Positions 1 to 9,500 of a stretch of 49,072 nucleotides of DNA are shown in pieces (position 1 is the first letter of the stretch; every line of letters starts with the position of its first letter). The notes under the pieces are model-generated. The model was given only the letters and a program-made list of their open reading frames with translations, was not told where the DNA came from and did no database searches. The stretch comes from Comamonas sp. lk (GTDB taxonomy: Bacteria; Pseudomonadota; Gammaproteobacteria; Burkholderiales; Burkholderiaceae_C). Where the stretch lies: NCBI GenBank assembly GCA_945860595.1, contig CAMAQV010000022.1:1-49072 (forward strand). Reading direction: 5' to 3'. The translations under genes and the position numbers were made by a program.

Positions 1-106
1 GCTCCACGGTGACTGCGCTAGGGGAAGTCAGGATGGAGAATGAGTCAGCAATGCAGAATGCAAAAACCGGGGCAGCGCCGTCCAGCTGTGTGAAATCGGG
101 TGCAAC
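1..106. other. Left-edge sequence with no assignable gene
   Basis: This is the sequence beyond the stop of the truncated amidohydrolase. A plus-strand frame is open from the window edge (codons from base 3) to a TAA at 108-110, and a minus-strand frame is also open to the edge. Neither 35-codon stretch resembles a family I recognise. One of them may be the end of a gene outside the window, or the segment may simply be the junction sequence that replaced the lost 3' part of the neighbouring gene. Confidence 0.3.
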
Positions 107-454
107 TTAAACTACCGTCGGGTTTGTCTCGATGATGGGGTCCACTTCAGTACGGCCATCGGCGCCGGGCCACACGCTGGGCAACACGTCACGCGTGGCG
201 TTGGCCGGATCCAGCGCCAGCCATTGCGCCCACGCGGTTTGCAGAAACGCCAGATACCGCGGGCTGTGAATGCGGGCAAGCGTGTGGTCGCCAAAGGCCA
301 GTGGTTCCAGCACTGTTCCAAGATCGCGGCGCCGAATCTCTTTAACAACTAAATCGGTCCGCGCGGGCACCTCAAAGCAAGGCACCAGCGTGCCACGGAA
401 CATCTCGAACTGACCGGCGTGGGCTGTGTGGTGGGAGTTGAAATAGGTTTTCAT
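107..454 (-). pseudogene. 3'-truncated acetylpolyamine amidohydrolase (HDAC-family) fragment
   Basis: The 115-residue product begins MKTYFNSHHTAHAGQFEMFR and continues with FRGTLVPCFEVPAR, ARIHSPRYLAFL and LPSVWP. These are N-terminal signatures of the bacterial histone-deacetylase-like acetylpolyamine amidohydrolases, zinc enzymes of about 340 residues that deacetylate polyamines and related amides. Only the first third is present. Similarity fades after SVWP (about residue 96), the frame ends at a TAA at 107-109, and none of the zinc-binding His/Asp residues, which lie further on, remain. The start is the ATG at 452-454; an upstream in-frame extension has no family similarity. The fragment sits 31 bases downstream of a same-strand methyltransferase, at the outer edge of the glycan locus, so a rearrangement that brought in the locus could have cut it. 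The family call is from recognition of the N-terminus only. Confidence 0.75.
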
Positions 455-485
455 GGCACATTTTCGCCAGCACCGGGTGTCTGCG

Positions 486-1130
486 TTAGCGATTGATTTT
501 GAAAAATCCCCACCCGTGGTCGTACAGATGTCCCTTCGCGGTGTTTTTTTCAATGCAGCGCAAAGTCCCATTCCCCATAAATTCCGCAATCGCTTGGTTC
601 ACGCCACCAGCGCCGAAAACCTCGCACCAATCGTCGATGCAAATTAAGGCATCGTCGGCGGCGAGTTTGATGCAATTGACGATGTCCATGTAGGGCACTG
701 GGTGGGTGTGGCCTCCGTCGATAAACAAAAAATCAAATTGCATGTTGTATGCACGACCCAAGCGAGGGATAACGTCTAGGCTGCTGCCAATGATCAGGGT
801 ATGACGATCCGGAAAGACGGTGTCGATAATGGGTTTGGCCAACAAAACCGTGGGGTGTTCCCCGATGTCGACGCTTACGAGAGAAACATCATCACGCGAC
901 GAAAGGACGGTGGCGGCGGAAAGTCCGCAGTTGAATCCGATCTCCAAGCACCTGCTCCCGGAGGCCATGCCGTTTACGACAGCCTGTATGGACTTGATCT
1001 GGGCGTCCATGATTTCTCCCTCGGTGAGAGCAAAATTGCGGGACGCCAAATAATGAAGTAACTTGGGCGGTTTGACAAAATCAGGCAAAAACCTGGGGTG
1101 GAAATATTCCTGATGGTTGATGGGTGTCAT
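486..1130 (-). CDS. Class I SAM-dependent methyltransferase (Methyltransf_24-like)
   Basis: This 214-residue protein has a Rossmann-type SAM-binding motif I, CLEIGFNCGLSAATVL, at about residues 61-76. It also has the acidic post-I region (VSVDIGEHP) and FDFLFIDGGHTHP at mid-length, the arrangement of small O-methyltransferases of the Methyltransf_24/CmcI-like type. The D-G-G-H-x-H segment is typical of members that hold a metal or an acidic substrate. The substrate cannot be read from sequence; a sugar or glycan of the adjoining locus is plausible. It is transcribed leftward, divergently from the rest of the locus, across an AT-rich 309-base gap. Its base composition is lower in GC than genes right of 2.7 kb, as in its two rightward neighbours, suggesting shared foreign origin. 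Start is the ATG at 1128-1130, without a strong ribosome-binding site. Confidence 0.8.
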   Translation of the reverse strand: MTPINHQEYFHPRFLPDFVKPPKLLHYLASRNFALTEGEIMDAQIKSIQAVVNGMASGSRCLEIGFNCGLSAATVLSSRDDVSLVSVDIGEHPTVLLAKPIIDTVFPDRHTLIIGSSLDVIPRLGRAYNMQFDFLFIDGGHTHPVPYMDIVNCIKLAADDALICIDDWCEVFGAGGVNQAIAEFMGNGTLRCIEKNTAKGHLYDHGWGFFKINR

Positions 1131-1439
1131 GATGATGCTTCAATAAAAATGGATTCTAGTTGGGTAGCTTGCTTCTGCCTTTGCCGCACTGATGTAGCAC
1201 CACAAATATTGGCCAATTAAATCGACGTATGACAACTAATTTTGCATAAATTCAATTCTTGAAAAGTACTTAAATTTCGGAGTTCCTTGTTCTCGGGGGC
1301 TTGAGCCTATGAATAGATATATACTCCAGAGACTGTTAGATTAATAGCTTGCGAATGTTTTGCGAAGCTAGAATTAAGCATACTTATTTGAAAACTAAAT
1401 AATATTATTGTATTTGGTTACATTCTTTACAGGTAGATT
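1131..1439. promoter_or_regulatory. AT-rich divergent intergenic region
   Basis: These 309 bases separate the leftward methyltransferase from the rightward glycan genes. They are strongly AT-rich compared with the rest of the window and carry no convincing ORF. Promoters for both directions are expected here, but I cannot single out a -35/-10 pair with good spacing. An AGG at 1431-1433 precedes the ATG at 1440 at a usable ribosome-binding distance. Confidence 0.45.
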
Positions 1440-1934
1440 ATGAAAAATATCGCACTTGATCTGGGTTGCGGCGCCAACCCCAAAAATCCTTTTGGTGCTG
1501 AGGTGGTTTATGGTATCGATATCCGTGAAGATATTGGAAATAACATACATAAAGCGGATCTGGTAATTGAGCCTATACCTTTTCCAGATAACCATTTTGA
1601 TTTCATTACTGCGCATGACTTCATTGAGCACATTCCCAGGGTTATTTATATGCCCCAAAGAAAAAATCCATTTGTAGATTTAATGAGTGAGATTTGGCGC
1701 GTCCTAAAAATCGATGGTAAATTTTACTCACATACTCCTGCTTTTCCGCATATGGCCGCATTCAGTGATCCCACCCATGTCAATATCATCACAGAAAGCA
1801 CCTTTCCCATGTATTTTGACGATGTGCATCGTTGGGGTTCCACCTACGGATTTCGAGGCGCATTTAAAATTGAGATGCAACGCTGGGATGGCGTGCATTT
1901 GGAGTCGATATTGGTTAAGAAAGATATTCAATAA
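1440..1934 (+). CDS. Class I SAM-dependent methyltransferase, short form
   Basis: The 164-residue protein starts directly in motif I (IALDLGCGANPKNPFGAEVV). It continues with the acidic turn YGIDIRED, then FPDNHFDFITAHDFIEHIP and a WRVLK segment, the layout of Methyltransf_11-type SAM methyltransferases. Its central 110 residues match the C-terminal half of the TPR-methyltransferase at 9744-10511 in this locus (shared KAD.., IPFPD.HFD, FIEHIPR.IY and DPTHVNIIT blocks), so the two are paralogues. Here the N-terminal TPR part is absent. It is the first gene of the rightward run and is probably co-transcribed with the glycosyltransferase that follows. Substrate unknown; modification of a sugar or glycan end is an inference from context. 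AT-rich relative to later genes. Confidence 0.8.
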   Translation: MKNIALDLGCGANPKNPFGAEVVYGIDIREDIGNNIHKADLVIEPIPFPDNHFDFITAHDFIEHIPRVIYMPQRKNPFVDLMSEIWRVLKIDGKFYSHTPAFPHMAAFSDPTHVNIITESTFPMYFDDVHRWGSTYGFRGAFKIEMQRWDGVHLESILVKKDIQ

Positions 1935-1976
1935 ATTTTCACTTGGCTAAAAATTAAGTACTTGGCTATATTTACT

Positions 1977-2681
1977 ATGCTAAATATCCTTTATCGCTGC
2001 TCGCCCCATGAGCTCGAATCGCCGCCGACGCGGCAAGGCCGGCCTTCTTGGTTTTCTAAAAAGGCGTGCTTTAACTCTTTGCACGCGTCCTTGCAGCAAA
2101 GTGAGTTCAAGGACAGCACAGAGCTGCTGGTGATTGCTGACGGAGGACGCTCGGCGCTAACCCAGCATATTGATGGGTTGGGCTACCCCATTCAATACAT
2201 TGACGCTAATTCAAATTTGGGCTCCTTGAAAATTCAAATTGAGCTCTCAAAGCAGGTTCCCGGCGACGTTTATTTTTTAGAAGATGATTATTTGCATTTG
2301 CCAGATGCGATTACTAATATTTTTACAGCGGTGAGCAGTTTTGGCCTGGTAACGGGTTATGACCATATAGATCGATATACCCGAACCGATGATATTGAGT
2401 ATAAGCAACAGATTTATTTATCTGGCACGCGGCATTGGCGCGCATCCGAGTCCACCACGGGTACCTTTGCGATTCGCCGGGATCTTTTGAATTCTGCATA
2501 CCCTCTCATGGATAGTGTGTTTTCGCAGGGCATGGACCGCTTGCTGTTCAGGCAATTCCACGCCTATAACTACCGTTTGTTCAGTGCCATGCCCGGGCTG
2601 GCAACCCATGTGCATGAGCCCTATATGTCGCCTTTTATCGATTGGAAGACTTTGAGTGAATCAAGCGATAAATTATTTTGA
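1977..2681 (+). CDS. Putative glycosyltransferase, GT-A-like
   Basis: The 234-residue product opens with MLNILYRCSPHE. It contains a nucleotide-sugar-site-like segment LLVIADGG (after about residue 50) and a DXD-type acidic motif, VYFLEDDYLH, near residue 100, followed by an aromatic-rich acceptor region. This is the layout of small GT-A glycosyltransferases that use a divalent metal and an NDP-sugar. I chose the ATG at 1977; a TTG at 1962 would add five residues with no support. It lies 42 bases after the methyltransferase and 67 bases before the cupin gene, all rightward. I cannot place it in a numbered GT family, so donor and acceptor are unknown. Like its neighbours to the left it is AT-rich. 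Confidence 0.65.
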   Translation: MLNILYRCSPHELESPPTRQGRPSWFSKKACFNSLHASLQQSEFKDSTELLVIADGGRSALTQHIDGLGYPIQYIDANSNLGSLKIQIELSKQVPGDVYFLEDDYLHLPDAITNIFTAVSSFGLVTGYDHIDRYTRTDDIEYKQQIYLSGTRHWRASESTTGTFAIRRDLLNSAYPLMDSVFSQGMDRLLFRQFHAYNYRLFSAMPGLATHVHEPYMSPFIDWKTLSESSDKLF

Positions 2682-2748
2682 GCACAGAGGCATGTGTTAA
2701 AGTTCCAGAGCGATTGCAGGCCAATATTTCATTTTATTTAATTTAGTT

Positions 2749-3204
2749 ATGACAAAAAATCAGCACTATGCGCAGTTGGTCGATCAAGGTGATTTTCCAG
2801 CCGAGGTCGCCGTCCCTTTGGACGATTTTTTTCGGGATGATCGCGGTGAAATCCTGAATGTTTTGCTTACGCCGATAACCAGCGTGGCCAGAATTAGCTC
2901 GAAGGCGGGCACAGTTCGCGCCAACCATTACCACAAGACGGATTGGCATTACGCCTTTGTAGAGAGCGGGCAAATTTTGTACTTCGAGCGCGATATCGGC
3001 GCGGTGGTGGTGCCCGAGCCCAAGGTCTTTAATCCCGGGCAGATGTTTTTCACGCGGCCCAATGTGGAGCACGCGATGCTGTTCTCCCAGGATTCGGTGT
3101 TTTACACCTTTGCCAAGAACATACGCAGCCATGACAACCACGAGTCCGACGTGGAACGGGTCTCCTTCGTAACACCAGAGGTCATCGCCCGCTACATGCC
3201 ATGA
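2749..3204 (+). CDS. Cupin-fold sugar-modifying protein
   Basis: This 151-residue single-domain protein has a cupin motif 1, with H60, H62 and H67 in RANHYHKTDWHYAFV and an acidic residue following. A second half contains FNPGQMFFTRPNVEHAMLF, where the PxxxEH segment forms cupin motif 2. Small cupins beside NDP-sugar genes are usually dTDP-sugar isomerases or epimerase-like proteins (FdtA/WxcM-type or RmlC-like). Here the neighbours are a sugar C-methyltransferase-like protein and an SDR epimerase, which supports a role in making an unusual sugar. Its stop overlaps the next start in an ATGA at 3201-3204, implying translational coupling. No clear Shine-Dalgarno sequence precedes the ATG. The exact reaction is not determinable. 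Confidence 0.7.
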   Translation: MTKNQHYAQLVDQGDFPAEVAVPLDDFFRDDRGEILNVLLTPITSVARISSKAGTVRANHYHKTDWHYAFVESGQILYFERDIGAVVVPEPKVFNPGQMFFTRPNVEHAMLFSQDSVFYTFAKNIRSHDNHESDVERVSFVTPEVIARYMP

Positions 3205-4421
3205 GTTACCGGATTCGCTCCAGCTGCAGGTTGTGCGGTGGTCCGGAACTCGACACCGTTTTAACGCTGACGCCTACCCCGGCCGCCAATGAGTTTGTTG
3301 CGCCCGACCAGGCGGGGCTTGCACAGCAAGAGTTCCCTCTGTACTTGAGCCGTTGCGTGGCCTGCGGTCATGTTCAGCTCCCGGTGGTGGTATCCCCAGA
3401 GCTGCTGTTTTCCAACTATGTGTACGTGTCGGGAACCAGCCCAAGTTTTGTCCGGCATTTCGAGGAATATGCGCGCGACATGGTTGAGCGCTTTGCCCTC
3501 AAGCCGGGTGATTTGGTGGTGGATATCGGAAGCAACGACGGGACCTTGCTGCGGTTCTTCAAGAGCGCCGGGATGCGGGTGCTGGGAGTGGATCCGGCTA
3601 AACGCATTGCAGAGCAGGCCAGCGCCAGCGGTATTGAGACGATGTGCGCTTTTTTTGACCGCGGCACCGCTGCGCAGATTGTGACCACGCACGGCCCGGC
3701 GGCCTTGGTATTGGCCAACAATGTTTTCGCCCACGCGGATGATTTGCGCGAGATTGCTGCGGGTGTGAAAGACCTGCTGGAGCCACAGCGTGGACACTTT
3801 GTTTTTGAAGTGCAGTACCTGGTTGACATGGTTGAAAAAACCCTGTTTGACATGGTCTACCACGAGCACCTGTCGTACCACTCCATAGAGCCGCTGATTC
3901 CGTTTTTCGACTCCCTAGGTATGTCGCTTGTTGACGTCCAACTGGTAGGTACCCACGGCGGATCCATTCGGGTGGTGGTTCAGCCCGACGTCGGAATGCA
4001 GACCTCTGAACGCATGGCCCAGTGTTTGGCGAATGAAAGGGTAGCGCTTGCGGGCGATCCGTTTGGAGCCATGTTTGGACGTATCGAGCGTGCCAGCCGT
4101 GCCCTGCGTGATGCGTTGCTGCAGGCAAAGGGCAAGGTCGCGGGCTATGGTGCGCCTGCCAAGCTGACAACCCTGATGTACCAGTTCGGTATCGGGGCGG
4201 ATCAGATTGCCTATGTGGTGGATGACAGCCCATGGAAGCAGGGCCTGCTCACACCAGGCACGCATATTCCGGTTGCATCTGCGGATCGGCTTTTGGAGGC
4301 GGGCGAGCGGCCAGACTGCATCGTGATTTTTGCCTGGAACTTCGCCGATCAGATTGTCAGTAAATATCCCCAATTCAAAGGTTCTTTTATTGTTCCTTTG
4401 CCAGAATTTAAAAAGGTTTGA
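3201..4421 (+). CDS. NDP-sugar C-methyltransferase-like protein (Methyltransf_13/11/14)
   Basis: The 406-residue protein has the three-part architecture of NDP-hexose C-methyltransferases such as TylC3. An N-terminal zinc-binding domain has C9, C12, C52 and C55 (SCRLCGG, RCVACGH). A central SAM domain has motif I VVDIGSNDGTLLRFF near residue 106. The C-terminal domain has KVAGYGAPAKLTTLMYQF and ends with VIFAWNFAD. These enzymes methylate C-3 of a keto-deoxy sugar, though many homologues in polysaccharide loci have unproven substrates. The start overlaps the cupin stop by four bases (ATGA), and the next gene follows after two bases, so the three probably form one translational unit. Full length for the family, with no visible defect. 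Confidence 0.85.
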   Translation: MSYRIRSSCRLCGGPELDTVLTLTPTPAANEFVAPDQAGLAQQEFPLYLSRCVACGHVQLPVVVSPELLFSNYVYVSGTSPSFVRHFEEYARDMVERFALKPGDLVVDIGSNDGTLLRFFKSAGMRVLGVDPAKRIAEQASASGIETMCAFFDRGTAAQIVTTHGPAALVLANNVFAHADDLREIAAGVKDLLEPQRGHFVFEVQYLVDMVEKTLFDMVYHEHLSYHSIEPLIPFFDSLGMSLVDVQLVGTHGGSIRVVVQPDVGMQTSERMAQCLANERVALAGDPFGAMFGRIERASRALRDALLQAKGKVAGYGAPAKLTTLMYQFGIGADQIAYVVDDSPWKQGLLTPGTHIPVASADRLLEAGERPDCIVIFAWNFADQIVSKYPQFKGSFIVPLPEFKKV

Positions 4422-4423
4422 AT

Positions 4424-5488
4424 ATGACTTCGTTTTTACTCCAAGGTGATATTGAAGAAATCGTCGCCAATATGTCGATAGGCTCGTTGAGCGAGTTTGG
4501 CGGAAAACATATCTTGTTGACGGGCGGGCGCGGATTTTTGGGGCGTTATTTCACCGCCGTATTCCAGCACCTGAATCTCAAGCTGCTCAAAGATAACCCG
4601 GTACGTTTGACGGTGATGGACAACCTGATCTCTGCCGGCCCTGAAGGCGCGCAGATCCCGACCATTGACCATATTACTTTTTTACAGCACGACTGCATCA
4701 AACCTTTGCCGGATATTGGCAAGGTTGATTTCATTTTGCACGCGGCGGGTATTGCCAGTCCGGCTCACTACCGCAAATACCCGCTTGAGACGCTGGAGGT
4801 TGCGACCACGGGCTTGAAAAATTCGCTTGAATTAGCCCGCCAAAATCCAGGATGCCGGATTGCCTTTTTCTCCAGTTCGGAAATTTACGGTGACCCGGAC
4901 AAATTGAATATTCCGACGCGGGAAAGTTACCGCGGAAATGTTGCCTGCCTAGGGCCGCGCGCCTGTTACGACATGAGCAAGCGCCTGGGTGAAACGCTGG
5001 TGCAGATATACCACCAGCAATATGGTGTGCACGGAACCATTATTCGCCCCTTCAATGTGTACGGGCCGGGTATGCAGAAAACCGACTACCGGGTGCTACC
5101 GAATTTCGGTGCCCGTTTGATGGAGGGTAAATCCTTGCAGATTTATGGTCACGGTGACCAGACCCGGACCTTTTGCTACGTCACCGATGCGATTGGCGGG
5201 TTTTTGCGGGTGCTGATGGAGGGTGTCCCCGGCGAGCCCTACAACATTGGCAACCCCGCGCCGGAAATCAGCATGAAGGCCTTGGCGGTTGAGGTAGCCC
5301 GTGCGCTGGGCCGCGACAAAGTGGACTTTGACGTGGTCGATTACCCGGACACCTACCCTGCGGACGAACCCAACCGCCGCTGCCCGGACATCAGCAAAGC
5401 GGCCCAGCAACTGGGTTACGCCCCGCGCGTCGGCCTGGAGGATGGATTGAAGCGCTTTTTTGACTGGGCCCAAGTCGCTTTTGTCTAA
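4424..5488 (+). CDS. NAD-dependent epimerase/dehydratase, UDP-glucuronate-decarboxylase-like
   Basis: This is an extended SDR protein of 354 residues. The dinucleotide motif GGRGFLG is at residues 34-40, the active-site serine region is FFSSSEIYGDP, and the catalytic pair is Y182/K186 in YDMSKRLGE. RPFNVYGPGM and the C-terminal RRCPDISKAAQQLGY are hallmarks of the UDP-glucuronic acid decarboxylase / dTDP-glucose 4,6-dehydratase branch. The DP-to-SKA segment with RRCPDI favours UXS-like decarboxylases, which make UDP-xylose, but substrate assignment from these motifs is weak. The start is the ATG at 4424, two bases after the previous stop; an upstream TTG at 4418 would overlap it. It supplies or remodels an activated sugar for the glycosyltransferases of the locus. 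Confidence 0.85.
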   Translation: MTSFLLQGDIEEIVANMSIGSLSEFGGKHILLTGGRGFLGRYFTAVFQHLNLKLLKDNPVRLTVMDNLISAGPEGAQIPTIDHITFLQHDCIKPLPDIGKVDFILHAAGIASPAHYRKYPLETLEVATTGLKNSLELARQNPGCRIAFFSSSEIYGDPDKLNIPTRESYRGNVACLGPRACYDMSKRLGETLVQIYHQQYGVHGTIIRPFNVYGPGMQKTDYRVLPNFGARLMEGKSLQIYGHGDQTRTFCYVTDAIGGFLRVLMEGVPGEPYNIGNPAPEISMKALAVEVARALGRDKVDFDVVDYPDTYPADEPNRRCPDISKAAQQLGYAPRVGLEDGLKRFFDWAQVAFV

Positions 5489-5498
5489 AGGCCTGCGC

Positions 5499-6389
5499 GT
5501 GCTGCGCCTTGGCCTGGTGGGCTTTGGAAGGTGGGGGCGCAATTACGTGCGCGCTGCGTCGGCGGCGGGAAATGCCCAGGTATGCGAAGTGGTGTTGCCC
5601 CAGGGCTCTTTGCGCGCAGGAGAGGCGCGCAGCCAGGGCCTTGTGGTGCGGCACAGCGTCGACGATCTGACGGTGGACGCCGTCATTTTTGCCGCCCACC
5701 CATCCAGCGCGCCGGATGTGTGTGAGCGGCTCTTGCGCCGTGGAATTCCGGTGATGGTGGAAAAGCCAGCGGCCTTGTCCGTGGACGCGGCGTGGCGCAT
5801 CGTCGATGCTGCGGAGTCGGCAAAGACGGTTTGCCTGGTGGCGCATCAGCACCTGTTCGCTATTGCCTACGAACATATCCGCAGCCAAGCGCAGATCGAT
5901 GGCGATACCCGGATCATGACCCTTGCCGGCGGGCCTGGCCCACACCGCGATTACCCCCCCCTGTGGGATTACGGCCCCCACGATGCCGCCATGGTCTGGG
6001 GGCTTGTCGGCGCGGATCCAGTCCACATCGGCATGAAGCAGCGTCAAGGTGCCGACGGAAGCCATATTTGGATAGCGATGGAATTTGCCGGCGGTGCCAG
6101 CGCCCACTGCGAAATCTGGAACGATGGGCCCCCCAAAGTGCGCCATTTTCTGGTCCACACCGCTGCGGGCGACTGGATTTACGACGACCTGGATCCGCAG
6201 GGGCGTTTGCAGTTCCAGGGGCGGTATTTGGATGTTCCGTATGAGCCCCCCCTGACCCGCGCGCTCCGGTGCTTTGCCGATGCAGTCATACGCGGCGGAA
6301 CGGATGACGACCGTTTCGGCGCCCATTGGGCCCTGCGGGTGGCAGACTGGCTCAGCAGGGCGCAGGATGCTGTCACTCCTGTGGCCTAG
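5499..6389 (+). CDS. Gfo/Idh/MocA-family oxidoreductase
   Basis: The product has about 296 residues with an N-terminal Rossmann motif LGLVGFGRWGRNYV and the family's conserved EKP in MVEKPAALS near residue 88. A GGPGPHRDYPPLWDYGPHD segment follows, with a conserved-type D-x-x-x-H in the substrate domain. Gfo/Idh enzymes are NAD(P)-dependent sugar dehydrogenases/reductases and often act on UDP-HexNAc or keto-sugars in glycan loci. The start is uncertain. The GTG at 5499 is preceded by AAAGG at 5487-5491 with good spacing and puts the Rossmann strand at the very N-terminus. TTG at 5481 would overlap the preceding stop by 8 bases. This is the last gene of the sugar-biosynthesis module before a 209-base gap. 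Confidence 0.8.
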   Translation: MLRLGLVGFGRWGRNYVRAASAAGNAQVCEVVLPQGSLRAGEARSQGLVVRHSVDDLTVDAVIFAAHPSSAPDVCERLLRRGIPVMVEKPAALSVDAAWRIVDAAESAKTVCLVAHQHLFAIAYEHIRSQAQIDGDTRIMTLAGGPGPHRDYPPLWDYGPHDAAMVWGLVGADPVHIGMKQRQGADGSHIWIAMEFAGGASAHCEIWNDGPPKVRHFLVHTAAGDWIYDDLDPQGRLQFQGRYLDVPYEPPLTRALRCFADAVIRGGTDDDRFGAHWALRVADWLSRAQDAVTPVA

Positions 6390-6598
6390 TCCGCCTGCCT
6401 GACGGTTGGTCGACAGGCCGCGGGCACGAAACGTGCATTACTCCTGCATTTGGCATATCTGTTTGCGTGGATGACTGCGCCGCACGCCCCGAAACTGCCT
6501 GTGGGGCGGGGAGGAGACACGCGGCGTAAAGCGCGCCAACCGGTCTGCCACATGGTGATCAATTTTGGACATGAATACCTGGATTAGGTGACACGTAC

Positions 6599-9500
6599 AT
6601 GCGAAGCAAAAGCAAAATTCCGGCAAAAGCCGCCGCGATGGATCCCTTGACGACGGCCATGAACCTGTATCAACAGGGGAAATTGCTCGAGTCTGAGACG
6701 CTGTTCAAGCGCATTTTGACGGTGGCACCGGACAACAATGTTGCTCTTTATTCTCTGACGCTCCTTTTGCTCAACAGCAAGCGGTATGACGAGGCGATTC
6801 AATTTGCCGTGTCGGGTACGGAGTCCAACCCCGGTTTTGCGCCGCTTTGGCTGATCCGTGCGGCAACCCATAAAGAGTTGCACCAGATCGATGACGCGTT
6901 GAGGTGCTACGACAAAGCGATTGAGCTCAATCCCAAATATATAGAAGCACTGATTAACAGCGGTGCCATATTGCGTGATTTGCATCGGCATAAAGAATCG
7001 CTGGAGCGCTTCCGGTTGGTGCTGGATATTGATCCAAATTATGAAAGCGCCCTGGGCAATTACGGCATTCTCCTGACCGAATTCAAATTGCTGCCCGAGG
7101 CCATTGCGGTTTTCCAGCGTCTGCTGGCGATTAACCCGGATTACCCGTTTGGACCGGGATTATTGACCTATGAGCGCATGCATATCTGTGACTGGACCGA
7201 TCTCGAGAAAGACACGGCGCTGATTACCGACGGTATTCATGCGGGCAAAAAAACCTGCAAAACCCTGGGCTATATGGCCTTGTCCGATGCGGCGGATGAC
7301 CATTATTTATGTGCCAAGATATTTGCTGGAGCGCAGTTTCCGAACCGTTATCCGCCGGTGTGGAAGGGTGAGAAATACACCCACGAGCGGATCCGTATCG
7401 CCTACATCTCGCCGGACTTGCGCGAGCATCCGGTGGGGCATTTGATGGCCGGGGTGATTGAAAACCATGACCGCAGCCGCTACGAGATTATTTGTGTGAC
7501 GATCGGCGTGGACGACAACAGCAGTTTGCGCGCACGATTTATCGCCGCATCTGACCACTTTATTGTGGGCAAAGACATGCCCACGCCGCAGATTGCCAAA
7601 CTGTTGCGGGACATGGAGGTGGATATTGCCGTCGATCTGGCCGGCTACACCACCGATTCACGCACCGACGTTTTTCTGCACCGTCCCGCTCCGGTCCAGG
7701 TGAATTACCTGGGCTACCCCGGCACCATGGCGCTGGACTGTTACGACTACATCATTGCAGACCGCACGGTGCTGCCGCCGGAACAGGCAATCCATTATTC
7801 CGAGAAGCCCGCTTACCTCGATTACTGCTATTTGCCCATTGCATCGGGCGTGGACGTGGCAACGCCCTTGCCGCGCAGCGAATACGGCTTGCCCGAGCGC
7901 GGTTTTGTGTTCTGCGCCTTCAGCCACGACTACAAAGTGCACCCCAAGGTGTTCGACATCTGGATGCGCTTGCTGCACGCGCATCCGGGCAGCGTGTTCT
8001 GGCTAATGTCGCGCAACGACGTGACCCGCCAAAATCTGCGCGACCAGGCGCAAGCGCGGGGCATCGACCCGCAGCGTCTGGTGTTTGCCAGCCGCGTACC
8101 GCGCATCGAAGACCATCTGGCGCGCTACCGCGTGGCCGACCTGTTCCTGGACACCTGGCCCTATAACGCGCACACCACGGCTGCTGACGCGCTCTTGTCG
8201 GGTCTGCCGGTGGTCACCTACAAAGGTCAGTCCTTTCCGTCGCGGGTGGCTGCAAGCTTGCTGGAGTCATTGGATCTGCCCGAGCTGGCCGCCGATTCGT
8301 TTGAGACCTATTTTGAAAAAGTCAATTCCCTGGCGCGCGAACCCGCGCGTTTGCAGGCGCTGCGCGACCGTTTGACGCCGGAGCGGCTGAAGGCCCATCC
8401 GTTTTTCGGGGCCTCATTCACACGGCGTCTGGAAGCCTTGTACGACGATATCGCCGTTTGCGATGTGCAGGAGCCTGCAGGCGGGCGCGTCACGCCACCG
8501 CGCCGCGAGCCCGTGGTGCCGTCTGCCCAGAAGGCGGCCACCCCAACGCAGCTGCCGGTGGCGGCACCCGCGCCGACTGCGCAGACGCCAACGGCAGATT
8601 TGCAAGAGGCCTTGTTGTGCTTCCAAAAAGGCAACTACCCGCAAGCCGAGATCTTTGCGCGGGACTGCCTGGCGGGTGACCCGGGCAACGCCCATGCGCA
8701 GCAATTGTTGGGCGCGCTGCGTGAGCGATTCGGCATGGGGGAGGGCTTTCGTTTATCTGAAAGCGAACCACGCAGCACGGGGTCGCCGCGTTTTATGCTG
8801 ATCAAGGCATGGGGTTACGGTTTCTGGAGCGATGTGCACCATGTCGCCACCCAGTTGCTGGTCGCTGAGCTGACGCAACGCCAACCGATTGTGTTGTGGG
8901 GAAAAAATTCCTTGTTCCGAAGCGGTGACACGAAGGACGCATTCAGCCATTTCTTCAGACCCGTGGCAGCCGCAAGTCTGGACCAGGTGCCGATTACCGC
9001 CACCATCTATCCGCCCAAGTGGAACGCCCTGAACCTGTTCGAAGAGGACGTGAATAAATGGGCGGGACCCAACGCGCGTGTTGCAGCGCAATCCCTGTTT
9101 GCGCGCGATGAAACGCTGGTGGTGAGCGACTTTTATTCCACACTCAATTCCATCATGCCGTGGATAGACAGCAGCTCCAGCTACTTCGGCAAAAGCGAAG
9201 ACACCATCTACGCAGAGCTGTTCCAGAAATATTTCAAACCGTTGCCCCGTGTGCAGTTCCTGATCGACGATTTCTACCGCCGCAATATGGAGGGCCGCAA
9301 TTGGGTGGCGGTTCACGTCCGCGGCAGCGACAAGATCGCTGAGTCTCCGCACCTGGCGGAAACCAACGCGGGCTATGAGCCGTACCTCAAACGCATTCTC
9401 GAGCTCAATCCCGATATCGGCATCTTCTTGTTGACGGATACCCAGCAAATTTTCGATGACTTCAGGCGCCGCTACGGCGCCCGCGTGCTCAGTACCAGCG

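Noticed and set aside
5391..6326. 311-codon open frame on the minus strand opposite the Gfo/Idh gene
   Set aside because: The plus strand encodes a recognisable oxidoreductase throughout; the antisense frame is a by-product of high-GC codon use.
6424..6508. Short inverted repeats in the gap before the GT41 fusion gene (6424-6436 and 6485-6508)
   Set aside because: Five- and six-base stems without a T-run are expected by chance in GC-rich sequence; not enough to call a terminator or operator.
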